Below, piece by piece: positions 33,417-41,429 of a stretch of 64,000 nucleotides of DNA. The notes below the pieces were generated by a model. The model saw only the letters and a list, made by a program, of their open reading frames with translations. It was not told where the DNA came from and did not search any database. A program made the translations under genes and the position numbers. The DNA lies in NCBI GenBank assembly GCA_021166685.1, contig JAJPEU010000001.1:1-64000 (forward strand), read 5' to 3'. How positions within the stretch are numbered: the stretch's first letter is position 1; every line of letters begins with the position of its first letter. This DNA comes from Sulfurovum sp. GTDB taxonomy: Bacteria; Campylobacterota; Campylobacteria; Campylobacterales; Sulfurovaceae.

Positions 33417-33689
33417 ATGAAAAAAATAAAACGATCGCAACCCAACGGTATTACGTTTGGAATGGTCAGTATCATTTTTATATCTGTAGCCATTGTTCTT
33501 ATATTGACGATGATAAAGATTTATTTAAGTAACCAAATTTACTATGAGAGCAAAAAAGTTAACACTATACAAGAAGAAGTGAATGCGCTGAAAGCGGAAA
33601 AAGTTCTTTTGCAGCAAAATGTAGAAGCGCTTAAATTCAAAAACAGAGTGACAGATACTATTTTTGTTATCGATGAAGACGGTCAATAA
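33417..33689 (+). CDS. Putative FtsL-like divisome protein
   Basis: A 90-residue bitopic protein with a basic cytoplasmic start, one membrane helix (about 14-37) and a periplasmic coiled coil (about 43-75, heptad-like leucines and glutamines). The ATG directly follows the rsmH stop with no gap. Size, topology and position after rsmH are those of FtsL. FtsL sequences diverge widely, so the call rests on architecture and location. Confidence 0.6.
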   Translation: MKKIKRSQPNGITFGMVSIIFISVAIVLILTMIKIYLSNQIYYESKKVNTIQEEVNALKAEKVLLQQNVEALKFKNRVTDTIFVIDEDGQ

Positions 33690-33702
33690 AAGGTAAAATA
33701 TT

Positions 33703-34527
33703 TTATATGCCTGCCGTCATCTCTTCTTCTTCCGCAAGCAGGTATGACAGCTCTGCTTCCTCGCCGTAGGTTTTAAAAAGTTCGCAGATTCTCTCAAGCC
33801 GGATATCTGAGCGGTCCAGGTAAGGATTGGCGTCGATAAACTGCCAAAAAGGCTCAGGATCTTTGCAGAGCGCTTTGAGATAGTGTCGGGTGATTGCCCC
33901 CATAGATTCCTCGGTTTCTTCAAGAAGCTTTATCCTTTCTATCGCAAAAGGAGTTCTCATGCCATAGTAATCGACAGGTTCTCCTATCTGTTCAAAGTTG
34001 ACTTTTTGTCTTTTAAGGATGTGATGCATGGACAGTTCCATAATCGAAAAAACTCTCTCATAAGGATACAGAATAAAATTAATCCTTGTCGCAATCATTA
34101 AGCCATAAGTAAGGATTGTTCTAAGCTGAAGAGCCGAAAATATATTGTGTACAGGCAGGTTTTGGATCAATGCACCTCTTGATATTTCCACAATAGGAAA
34201 CTTTTGTGTTAAATACTCTATTCCTTCTACATGTCCGTCTTTTTGCATGGGCATGCGTTTGATCGGGGTTTTGCCGTTAACAAAAAAGTTTCTCACCGTC
34301 CCTGCGTATTGGCCTGTTTTTTTATGCTGCAAAAGATAATTAAAGGCCTGATTGTCATATTCGTTAAACAAATAACCCTTGACTTCTAGTTGTTCGTATG
34401 GCAATTTATAAATTGGTTGATAAGCTTCGGCTCTTATGTTTTTTATTGCTTGTAATTCTTGTTCTGTGGTTGCAAGCTTGAGGGTGTATTCTTCTGTTAG
34501 AACCTTGAAGGCTTCATCGTTTGTCAT
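33703..34527 (-). CDS. LuxI/FeeM-like GNAT acyltransferase
   Basis: The 274 residues resemble the GNAT-fold group that includes N-acyl amino acid synthases, autoinducer synthases and the PEP-CTERM/exosortase-associated acyltransferases. Supporting segments are an early I-R-A-E-A-Y, F-N-E-Y-D near 54, Y-A-G-T-V-R-N near 75 and P-I-V-E-I-S-R-G-A-L near 112. It may transfer an acyl chain from acyl-ACP or CoA to an amino-group acceptor, but the product is unknown. No exosortase gene or LuxR regulator is nearby. It is divergent from a TonB receptor gene. Confidence 0.65.
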   Translation of the reverse strand: MTNDEAFKVLTEEYTLKLATTEQELQAIKNIRAEAYQPIYKLPYEQLEVKGYLFNEYDNQAFNYLLQHKKTGQYAGTVRNFFVNGKTPIKRMPMQKDGHVEGIEYLTQKFPIVEISRGALIQNLPVHNIFSALQLRTILTYGLMIATRINFILYPYERVFSIMELSMHHILKRQKVNFEQIGEPVDYYGMRTPFAIERIKLLEETEESMGAITRHYLKALCKDPEPFWQFIDANPYLDRSDIRLERICELFKTYGEEAELSYLLAEEEEMTAGI

Positions 34528-34562
34528 GCTACTGTATCTTTTTTGTTGGATTTTGAAACAAT

Positions 34563-34568
34563 AGTATA
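34563..34568 (-). promoter_or_regulatory. Putative -10 box of the acyltransferase gene
   Basis: TATACT on the minus strand, 35 bases before the ATG at 34527. The same hexamer faces the other way at 34620-34625, with a CTTCAT-TTTT-ATGAAG palindrome (34598-34613) between them. Confidence 0.4.
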
Positions 34569-34597
34569 GAACGCATTTGATAAGAGTATTCTAAAAT

Positions 34598-34613
34598 CTT
34601 CATTTTTATGAAG
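34598..34613. repeat. Small palindrome in the divergent promoter region
   Basis: CTTCAT, four T, ATGAAG: a perfect 6-bp inverted repeat just upstream of the plus-strand TATACT. It is a candidate operator for the divergent genes. No known regulator motif is recognised. Confidence 0.4.
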
Positions 34614-34619
34614 TTAGGA

Positions 34620-34625
34620 TATACT
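34620..34625 (+). promoter_or_regulatory. Putative -10 box of the TonB receptor operon
   Basis: TATACT ends 13 bases before the ATG at 34639 and 31 before the ATG at 34657. If real, it favours translation from the second ATG. Confidence 0.35.
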
Positions 34626-34638
34626 TAGCGTAAACTTT

Positions 34639-36552
34639 ATGGGAAACGGACAAGGGATGGGATATTTTTTAAAAGAAACGAAAGCGTTGATGTGTGCATC
34701 GGTTTTGTGTGCGCTTTTATGCGTCGCTCTCAACGCGCAAAGCGTTGAGAGCGTGATGCAGGAGTATGACCGGGAAAATGCGTTAAGCCAAAAGACGATC
34801 GACGAAAATAAAGGGCATTTGGTACTTTTTGGCAGAGAGCAGCTTGAAAACATGCGTGCCAAAACGCTGAGGGATGTTTTCAAGACCACTCCTGTGATCT
34901 ATTATCATGAAAACAGGTTTGGTCTGCCTGATCCTCTCATGAGCGGTGCGTTTGAGCCTTACCGGAGCAATTTTATACGGCTGTATATCGACGGGGTGGA
35001 GATCACTCAAGGCTGGGCAGGAAGCGGACTGGTGCTGTATGGAGATATCAATATCGATTTTGTGGATCATATCGAGTTTTATTATGCTATTCCTTCGTTT
35101 GAAACTTCCGTAGAGCCGGCTTATCTGACGATTTTTCTTTACTCTAAAGACCCCAAGCGAGACAGCGGAGGAAAATTGGGCCTAAGCGGGGGAAGCAGAG
35201 GCTATAATGCCCAAACACTCAGTTATGCCAAGCAGGAGAAGGATGTTGCCTACATGGTTAACTTCTCACACACCAAAGAGAAGCGTGAAAAGATAGACAA
35301 CGGCACTTCCCTTCCTTTGTCTAGAGACTATGAAACCACACAGCTTTTTTCATATATCAAAACCGATGATCAAACTCTTCACCTTCAGGTGATGAAAAAA
35401 AATGCCGACTCTCTTGCGGGTCTTAGCTATGATGCGACACCTGAGGCTAGCAAGATGGACTACTTGAATGTGCATATGGATTACGGGGTTGACCTTGAGG
35501 CAAACTGGCGTGCACAGTTTGCCTATGACTGGCTCGAGAAAGGGATCTACGCAAAAGACGATAATCCCTTGCTGTATCTTGGCCTTTTTTCATCAGATCA
35601 ATATGAACTCGATGCTGAAGCGACGACAAGCGCTTATACGGGAGAGCTTACCTACCAGGAGACGATAGGCAGGCACAGGATTGCCACGGGCATCAAAGGA
35701 AGGCTCAAGCAGCTTGATAGTTTGAATGCCCAGGATGCGGGAGAGATCTCTTTGGATTTTGACAGTGAGGCGATCGCTTCGATTTTCTTCCAAGATCAGT
35801 ATGCACTTGCAGAAGGGCAGTTATTGACATTGGGGGTAGAGGGGATCCATTTTAACAGAAACGGCGGTGTAGAAGATGACTCTTTGATGCAGTTTCGTCT
35901 GGGTTATATCTACAACAATAAAGAGTGGACCTATAAAACCTATCTATACCGCGTAATGTTCGCGCTGGATCCTTTAAACAGGTATTTGGGGTATGCATCT
36001 TCCAAGAGCGTACCTGCGCAAAAAACCCTGGGGCTTACCCAGGAGCTTGCCTATACCGATGAAAAACAATATATCCGCCTGATGCTGCTTCTGATGAAAG
36101 ACGAAGACGGACTGGTACAAAACCCCGGAGTGTCAGGAGACACGAAGTATTTCTTTTCGGTTTTGAATTATGACTATCGTTTTGATGTGAACACTAAGCT
36201 GACCACGCAGGTTTACTACGCCAAATACAATAATTTAGCCGGTGTTGATGAATTGGAAGATGTCAGCGGATTTTTTACATTTTTTAAGCGTTATGAGGAT
36301 TTGGATTTTTATAACGGTTTAGTGTGGCACAGCAACAGCCTTGATTGGAAAAATTATTGGGATTTGACCAGTTCGGTGGCTTGGAATATCAACGAAGACC
36401 TTACGCTCACGCTCAAAGGAGAAAATCTTTTGGACAAGGCAAAAGAAACCAGTCTTTACAGGATTAATCCAACTATGTATGAACCTTTAAGCCCCTTGTC
36501 TATCTCGCCGATAGACCGCAGAATCATGTTGGAGCTGGAGTATATATTTTGA
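34639..36552 (+). CDS. TonB-dependent outer-membrane receptor-like protein
   Basis: A 637-residue protein with a signal peptide (hydrophobic stretch about 17-33), a plug domain (M-R-A-K-T-L-R-D-V-F near 75, then Y-I-D-G-V-E-I) and a long beta-barrel of alternating aromatic strands ending in L-E-L-E-Y-I-F, the terminal aromatic signal for outer-membrane insertion. The ligand is unknown; at this length it is small for a TonB receptor. No clear Fur box precedes it, arguing against simple iron control. An ATG at 34657 is a good alternative start. A strong hairpin lies in its early coding region. Confidence 0.82.
   Translation: MGNGQGMGYFLKETKALMCASVLCALLCVALNAQSVESVMQEYDRENALSQKTIDENKGHLVLFGREQLENMRAKTLRDVFKTTPVIYYHENRFGLPDPLMSGAFEPYRSNFIRLYIDGVEITQGWAGSGLVLYGDINIDFVDHIEFYYAIPSFETSVEPAYLTIFLYSKDPKRDSGGKLGLSGGSRGYNAQTLSYAKQEKDVAYMVNFSHTKEKREKIDNGTSLPLSRDYETTQLFSYIKTDDQTLHLQVMKKNADSLAGLSYDATPEASKMDYLNVHMDYGVDLEANWRAQFAYDWLEKGIYAKDDNPLLYLGLFSSDQYELDAEATTSAYTGELTYQETIGRHRIATGIKGRLKQLDSLNAQDAGEISLDFDSEAIASIFFQDQYALAEGQLLTLGVEGIHFNRNGGVEDDSLMQFRLGYIYNNKEWTYKTYLYRVMFALDPLNRYLGYASSKSVPAQKTLGLTQELAYTDEKQYIRLMLLLMKDEDGLVQNPGVSGDTKYFFSVLNYDYRFDVNTKLTTQVYYAKYNNLAGVDELEDVSGFFTFFKRYEDLDFYNGLVWHSNSLDWKNYWDLTSSVAWNINEDLTLTLKGENLLDKAKETSLYRINPTMYEPLSPLSISPIDRRIMLELEYIF
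34725..34753 (+). other. Strong hairpin inside the TonB receptor coding start
   Basis: A perfect 12-bp inverted repeat, CGCTCTCAACGC against GCGTTGAGAGCG, with a GCAAA loop, about 86 bases into the gene at the end of the signal-peptide codons. The ten bases AAAGCGTTGA occur in its right half (34739-34748) and again upstream at 34681-34690. In mRNA this would be very stable for such an AT-rich genome. Confidence 0.8.
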
Positions 36553-36998
36553 AAAGATTTTTCTTTTTCTTTTTACTGTTATGCGGGCAATTATACGCTC
36601 TAGAGAGAGAAAGTACGCTCAAAATGTATGGCACGATATTTGCGGCCCTCGGCCTAAAGGCTCCTGTTCATCTTTATGTCGATGACAAAGAGTATCGAAG
36701 TGTATTTAGACATTCGCCCGATATTGAGCTGACGAATACTTTTGAAAAATCGGATATCGTTTTGGTCACCACCGAAGAGGCATTGGAATTGGCAAGAAGG
36801 AAAAAAGGCGAAAACCCTGAAGGAAAGCCGATCCTATTTGCTACGGATTATCATTTTTTAAAATCATGCGAAAAAACAGTGGGTGCGTTTTATTGGAGAA
36901 AAGGGCGGTCTCAGTTGTTGTTTTTGAAAAAAAGATTAGACAGACACCATATCGCAGTGCCTGAAAAGTATGGCAAATTTGTCATAGATGAGCTATGA
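36549..36998 (+). CDS. Exported 149-aa periplasmic protein of unknown function
   Basis: A signal peptide (about 1-18) precedes a compact domain with alternating hydrophobic strands and helices (V-H-L-Y-V-D-D; S-D-I-V-L-V-T; K-P-I-L-F-A-T-D-Y) and a C-terminal G-A-F-Y-W-R-K-G-R-S-Q-L-L-F segment that looks highly conserved-like. The general layout recalls YfiR-type or binding-protein-like sensors, but I cannot assign a family. The TTG start overlaps the receptor stop, and its own end overlaps the EAL gene by 4 bases. The three are surely co-transcribed. Confidence 0.75.
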   Translation: MKRFFFFFLLLCGQLYALERESTLKMYGTIFAALGLKAPVHLYVDDKEYRSVFRHSPDIELTNTFEKSDIVLVTTEEALELARRKKGENPEGKPILFATDYHFLKSCEKTVGAFYWRKGRSQLLFLKKRLDRHHIAVPEKYGKFVIDEL

Positions 36999-38887
36999 AA
37001 CAACTGTACTTTAATCGAATTATTTTTGGTATCATAGGATTGCTTATCCTTTTTGTACTGTATTTGCAATATGCCATCATTGAAAACACGGAAAAGATAA
37101 AAAAAGATGAAATCCAAAAATCAGAGAATTATGCTCAAAAAATAGCAGAATATCTTCAGGCAAAAACAGACAATCACATGGAAGCATCTTTGACAAAAAG
37201 TCCTAAACTCAGAACTCAGCTCAATGAACTGCTTCAGGCCCTTTTAACGGAAAAATATCAGTATATTTTTGTGCTTAAAAAAGACACAAAAGGACATTAC
37301 CGTTTTTTGCTGGACGGCTCGAAAGAAGATGCAGTGGAATACAAAACTCTCTTTTTCCCTCAAAGCAGCTTGTTTGATAAAGTATATGCAGAACGTAAAA
37401 TGGGGATAGCCAAACAGCAAGAAGGTACCCAAAAAATTTGGCTCTCGCTCCTTTATCCCATAGTGGAAGCCAATCAGACAGAAGCGCTTTTGGTTGTAGA
37501 TCTTTCTGAAGAATACGCCGATTATTTGAACAATTTTAACTCTCCCCTGAAAATGCTTGTAGGTTTAATGCAGGTTTTTTTGGTCGTGAGTATGGTATTG
37601 TTGGGATTGATGGCATATCGATACTACAAATTTCGTCAAAGTGTTTTAAACGATGTTTTGACAGGCGCACATACCAAGCTTTATCTGGAAGAATTTTTCA
37701 ACCGCAATAGGCTGGATGACTATAATGCGATACTGATCGATATGGATGAATTTAAAGAGATCAATGAAAAATACAGTTATGATGCCGGTGATGTTATCAT
37801 CAAAGAGTTTACACAAGCTATTTTAGCAGAGCTCTCTTTGGAATCAAAATTGATAAGAACGGGGGGTACGGAATTTTTTATTGTTGTGCCCAAAAAAGAA
37901 ATCAGTATCGGAGTGCTGGCGCAAAAATTATTTAAACGCTTGCAAGAAAAGAAATACCTCATAGACAACGATGTGATTTTTTTGACAATCTCTATGAGTG
38001 CGATGATCATTCCAAGCGGCACCTCTTCTTTGCAAAACATACAAAGAATATTGGATGAGAAGCTGCTGGAGGTCAAAAGCAGAGGGAAAAATGATTTTAT
38101 AGTGTTGGATCTGCAAATGATTGATAATCTTAGGTATCGTGATATCAACTATATCAAAGAAGCCTTGGAGGAAAAACGGGTATCCTGTCTTTATCAGCCT
38201 ATAGTGCATACCCAAACAAAACAGATTGTAAAATACGAAGCCTTGGTGCGATTGGTAGACAAAGAAGACAGCAATAAACTGATTACGCCCGATCATTTTC
38301 TCAAGATCATCAAAGGAACTACGCAATACATCAAGATGAGCAAATTGGTGCTGAAGGAAGTTTTTAGTTCTCTGCATGCTTTTAAGGATATCAAATTGAG
38401 CATCAATCTTGATCTTGATGATCTCTATAACAACGATATGATGAAACTGATAGCAAAGCATTTATACAAAAACAGGGAAGTTGCAGACAGATTGACCTTT
38501 GAGATCCTGGAGTATAATGAAATAGTAGATTATGACAAGGTTATGCTTATTTTTCAACAGTTAAAAGCTTATGGGTCTAAAGTTGCCATTGATGATTTTG
38601 GAAGCGGGTATGCCAACTATAGTTATCTGATACACTTAGATATCGATATTATCAAAATAGACGGCAACCTAATATCCCAACTGCACACTTCTGCTCAGCG
38701 TACCAAAATCGTGCTTGAATCAATCCGAAATTTGGCAGAGAAATTTGGGTGTAAGCTGGTTGCCGAGTTTGTTTCAGATGAGATGCTTTATACCCAAATC
38801 AAGGCATTGGGAATTGAGTATGCGCAGGGGTATTATCTGGGGGAACCCAAACCCATAGAGGCGTATGAGAAATTCATCAAAGTTTGA
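36995..38887 (+). CDS. Membrane GGDEF/EAL protein, predicted c-di-GMP phosphodiesterase
   Basis: The 630 residues comprise a membrane helix (about 7-26), a periplasmic sensor region (about 30-185), a second helix (about 187-210), a GGDEF domain and an EAL domain. The GGDEF signature reads G-G-T-E-F (290-294), lacking the acidic third residue, so cyclase activity is unlikely. The EAL domain keeps E-A-L (415-417), the D-D-F-G motif (533-536), K-I-D-G and Q-G-Y-Y-L-G-E-P, so it should hydrolyse c-di-GMP. It overlaps the small periplasmic protein gene, which may supply its signal. Confidence 0.88.
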   Translation: MKQLYFNRIIFGIIGLLILFVLYLQYAIIENTEKIKKDEIQKSENYAQKIAEYLQAKTDNHMEASLTKSPKLRTQLNELLQALLTEKYQYIFVLKKDTKGHYRFLLDGSKEDAVEYKTLFFPQSSLFDKVYAERKMGIAKQQEGTQKIWLSLLYPIVEANQTEALLVVDLSEEYADYLNNFNSPLKMLVGLMQVFLVVSMVLLGLMAYRYYKFRQSVLNDVLTGAHTKLYLEEFFNRNRLDDYNAILIDMDEFKEINEKYSYDAGDVIIKEFTQAILAELSLESKLIRTGGTEFFIVVPKKEISIGVLAQKLFKRLQEKKYLIDNDVIFLTISMSAMIIPSGTSSLQNIQRILDEKLLEVKSRGKNDFIVLDLQMIDNLRYRDINYIKEALEEKRVSCLYQPIVHTQTKQIVKYEALVRLVDKEDSNKLITPDHFLKIIKGTTQYIKMSKLVLKEVFSSLHAFKDIKLSINLDLDDLYNNDMMKLIAKHLYKNREVADRLTFEILEYNEIVDYDKVMLIFQQLKAYGSKVAIDDFGSGYANYSYLIHLDIDIIKIDGNLISQLHTSAQRTKIVLESIRNLAEKFGCKLVAEFVSDEMLYTQIKALGIEYAQGYYLGEPKPIEAYEKFIKV

Positions 38888-38893
38888 TATAAT
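38888..38893 (+). promoter_or_regulatory. Putative -10 box of the DUF2018-ispB-hemA-proS operon
   Basis: A perfect TATAAT directly after the EAL gene stop, 44 bases before the DUF2018 ATG. It would drive seven tightly spaced genes through hemC. Confidence 0.5.
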
Positions 38894-38937
38894 ACTTTTC
38901 TTAATAATAAGCAGAGTGTAAAAGTAATGGAGAGCAG

Positions 38938-39213
38938 ATGAGACTATTTGATGATGAAGATGATTTTTTGGTAGGAACGCCTAGGAGCAATTTTTTTGGG
39001 ATAGCAAGATCAGCCAATCAAAATATCGTAGAGATGGAACTTGAAAAGATATTTCAGCGTTTGGCAGTAGCGGAAAAGCTGTTGGAAGAAAAAGGGTTGG
39101 AAGAAGAGCATGAAATGCTTTTAAAAAGCATGGTGATTGAACAAGAACTGGAAGACAGAACCAACAGTATCTTCATAGAGCTTGTGGGAAATATCGTTAC
39201 GCAGTGCGAATAG
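38938..39213 (+). CDS. DUF2018 family protein (HP0242-like)
   Basis: This 91-residue helical protein aligns well, as I remember the sequence, with H. pylori HP0242, a homodimer whose crystal structure is knotted. Shared features are the early acidic F-x-x-E-D-D segment with G-x-P, the E-L-E-K/R helix, the L-L-x-x-x-x-I-E-x-E-L block and the final N-I-(V/L)-x-x-x-E. Position also agrees: HP0242 lies near ispB, hemA, proS and hemC. The function is unknown. Confidence 0.85.
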   Translation: MRLFDDEDDFLVGTPRSNFFGIARSANQNIVEMELEKIFQRLAVAEKLLEEKGLEEEHEMLLKSMVIEQELEDRTNSIFIELVGNIVTQCE

Positions 39214-39222
39214 GATAAAAAG

Positions 39223-40119
39223 TTGTTAAGTGCCGTTGAAAGAAAAATCGAACAATTTGTTGCTGATTTAAACGATAAACATGTTTCTTCGTTGTATATG
39301 AAACTTCCAAAAGGAAAAAGACTTCGTGCGAAACTTATTTTGAAAATTGCCGGTACGGGATTGTCTGTCGTGAAAACAGCCGCCATAGTTGAGATGATAC
39401 ATGCGGCCAGTTTGTTGCATGATGATGTCATAGATGACGCCCATACTCGTCGCAGCAAACCTTCTCTTAATGCTATTTACGGCAATAAGACAGCTATTAT
39501 GCTGGGTGATATACTCTACTCTAAAGGTTTTTTTGAGTTGAACAATATCAGTGCCGATGTAGCAAAAATCATTTCCAATGCTGTTACGCAACTGAGTCTG
39601 GGAGAGCTCAAGGATGTTTCTCTTTCCCAAGTATTTAACGATAACAAAGAGATCTATCTGGAGATGATTTATCAAAAGACGGCTTCACTGATAGAGGCAA
39701 GTGCCGGGGCAGCCGCACTGCTTGCGGGAAAGCCTAAAGAGATATATATGATCTACGGAAGAAATTTGGGGCTTGCGTTTCAAATGATTGATGATCTTTT
39801 GGATATCACCTCGGACAGCACAACACTGGGTAAACCGGCATTGCATGATTTTGCCGAGGGAAAAACCACTTTGCCGTATATTTATCTTTATGAAGCTTTA
39901 GACGAACAATCAAAACAAAAACTTCGTTCGCTGCATGGCAGGATGCTCAATGCCAAAGAGCAAACATGGATCTTAGAGCAGATGCAACAACATTTGATTG
40001 TTGAAAAATCCTATCTGGAAGCGAAAAAACTTATAGAGGAAGCGATAGAACTCATGGAGCAGCAAGGCGAAAAAGCATTGTCAGGCATTGCTAAAGAGAT
40101 GATAGAGAGGGATTTTTAA
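39223..40119 (+). CDS. ispB: Polyprenyl diphosphate synthase, IspB-like
   Basis: The 298 residues carry the trans-prenyltransferase aspartate-rich motifs: L-L-H-D-D-V-I-D-D with R-R (FARM, about 65-80) and Q-M-I-D-D-L-L-D (SARM, about 186-193). It should make the long isoprenoid side chain for menaquinone or a C15-C40 precursor. Chain length is not readable with certainty. The start is a TTG with AGGAT upstream, 9 bases after the DUF2018 stop. Confidence 0.88.
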   Translation: MLSAVERKIEQFVADLNDKHVSSLYMKLPKGKRLRAKLILKIAGTGLSVVKTAAIVEMIHAASLLHDDVIDDAHTRRSKPSLNAIYGNKTAIMLGDILYSKGFFELNNISADVAKIISNAVTQLSLGELKDVSLSQVFNDNKEIYLEMIYQKTASLIEASAGAAALLAGKPKEIYMIYGRNLGLAFQMIDDLLDITSDSTTLGKPALHDFAEGKTTLPYIYLYEALDEQSKQKLRSLHGRMLNAKEQTWILEQMQQHLIVEKSYLEAKKLIEEAIELMEQQGEKALSGIAKEMIERDF

Positions 40120-40121
40120 CC

Positions 40122-41429
40122 ATGTATTATCAAGTGATAAGCTTTTCCCATAAAAATTGCGATTTGGCTATGAGAGAAAAGTTGGCGTTTGCCGACAATG
40201 AAGAAAAAAAAATGATGCTCGATGCGTTAGTTGAATTTGATTTTATTCATGAAGCATTTATTGTCTCAACGTGCAACAGAGTAGAGATCGTGATGGCAAC
40301 GCGTGACAATTTTTCAAGCTATCATACGGTACTGGGCTTAGTAAGCCAGCACAGTACCGTAAATTTTTATGAGATCAAAGCAGCAGCAAAACGCTATGAT
40401 GATGAAGAAGCGATCGGGCATATTTTTTCTGTGGTTTCTTCGTTGGACTCTTTGGTTGTCGGCGAGTCTCAAATTACCGGCCAGGTAAAAGAGGCTTTTA
40501 GATTTTCGTATGAAAACGGCACAGCAGGACGCAAGCTTAACCGTGTAGTTTCTTATGCGATTAAATGTGCAGCTCAAGTACGAAATGAAACCAATATTTC
40601 CGAGCATCCCATTTCCATTGCTTCGGTCGCAGTTTCGCAGGCACAGAAAATTTTAGGTGAAAATATGCTTGGCATGACAGCCGTTGTTGTGGGGGCAGGA
40701 GAGATAGGTGTATTGGCTGTCAAGCATTTGCTTAGGGCAGGATGCGATGTGGTACTTATAGGCAGAGATCTTGAAAAGGTGCAACATATTGCGCAGAACC
40801 TGGGTGAGAATGTCAAAGCCGATACAAGTGACAAACTGGACAAATACCTCAATAGATACCGTTTGCTTTTTTCGGCTACTTCTTCTGCGGAATGCATCAT
40901 TACCAAAGAGATGATAGAAAACGACATGCTTCCAAGACTTTGGTTTGATATGGCTATACCCCGCGATATTGAAGATATGGCGATAGAAAAGCTGCAGTTG
41001 TTCCGTATTGATGATTTACAGAGTATATCGCAAGACAACCATGCTTTGCGCGAAGAACAGGCTGTAAGGGCATCGGAAATCGTAGAGCGCTATCAAGATG
41101 AATTTTACGCATGGCTGCGTGCGCTTTCTGTGGAGCCTGTTATTAAGCAGATGCGCGAACATGTCTCAGCAGCCATAGAGCGTGAAATGCAAAGAGCGAT
41201 TAAAAAAGGGTTTGTTCCGGCAGAATATGAAGAGAATATGAGAAAAATGGCGCATCAAATGTTTAACCGTTTTTTGCATGACCCTACTCAAAACTTAAGA
41301 CACTCTTCCGCACAGAAACAAAATGCTAATTGCCTTGAATCTGTCAAAGAAATGTTCAATATAAATACAGAACACATTGATTTTAAACAATACAAAGATG
41401 ATCACCATACAAAAGGATATAGCGCGTGA
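40122..41429 (+). CDS. hemA: Glutamyl-tRNA reductase HemA
   Basis: HemA reduces glutamyl-tRNA to glutamate-1-semialdehyde, the committed step of C5-pathway heme synthesis. The 435-residue length is typical. The catalytic cysteine lies in S-T-C-N-R-V-E near residue 50, the specificity region [12 protein letters not shown] follows, and the NADPH fold has G-A-G-E-I-G. It starts 2 bases after ispB with AGAGGGA, and its TGA overlaps the proS GTG. Confidence 0.97.
   Translation: MYYQVISFSHKNCDLAMREKLAFADNEEKKMMLDALVEFDFIHEAFIVSTCNRVEIVMATRDNFSSYHTVLGLVSQHSTVNFYEIKAAAKRYDDEEAIGHIFSVVSSLDSLVVGESQITGQVKEAFRFSYENGTAGRKLNRVVSYAIKCAAQVRNETNISEHPISIASVAVSQAQKILGENMLGMTAVVVGAGEIGVLAVKHLLRAGCDVVLIGRDLEKVQHIAQNLGENVKADTSDKLDKYLNRYRLLFSATSSAECIITKEMIENDMLPRLWFDMAIPRDIEDMAIEKLQLFRIDDLQSISQDNHALREEQAVRASEIVERYQDEFYAWLRALSVEPVIKQMREHVSAAIEREMQRAIKKGFVPAEYEENMRKMAHQMFNRFLHDPTQNLRHSSAQKQNANCLESVKEMFNINTEHIDFKQYKDDHHTKGYSA

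Noticed and set aside
34575-34600. Possible Fur box before the TonB receptor gene
   Set aside because: A TGATAAGAGTATTCTA stretch matches only the left half of the Fur palindrome. The mismatches are too many to claim iron control.
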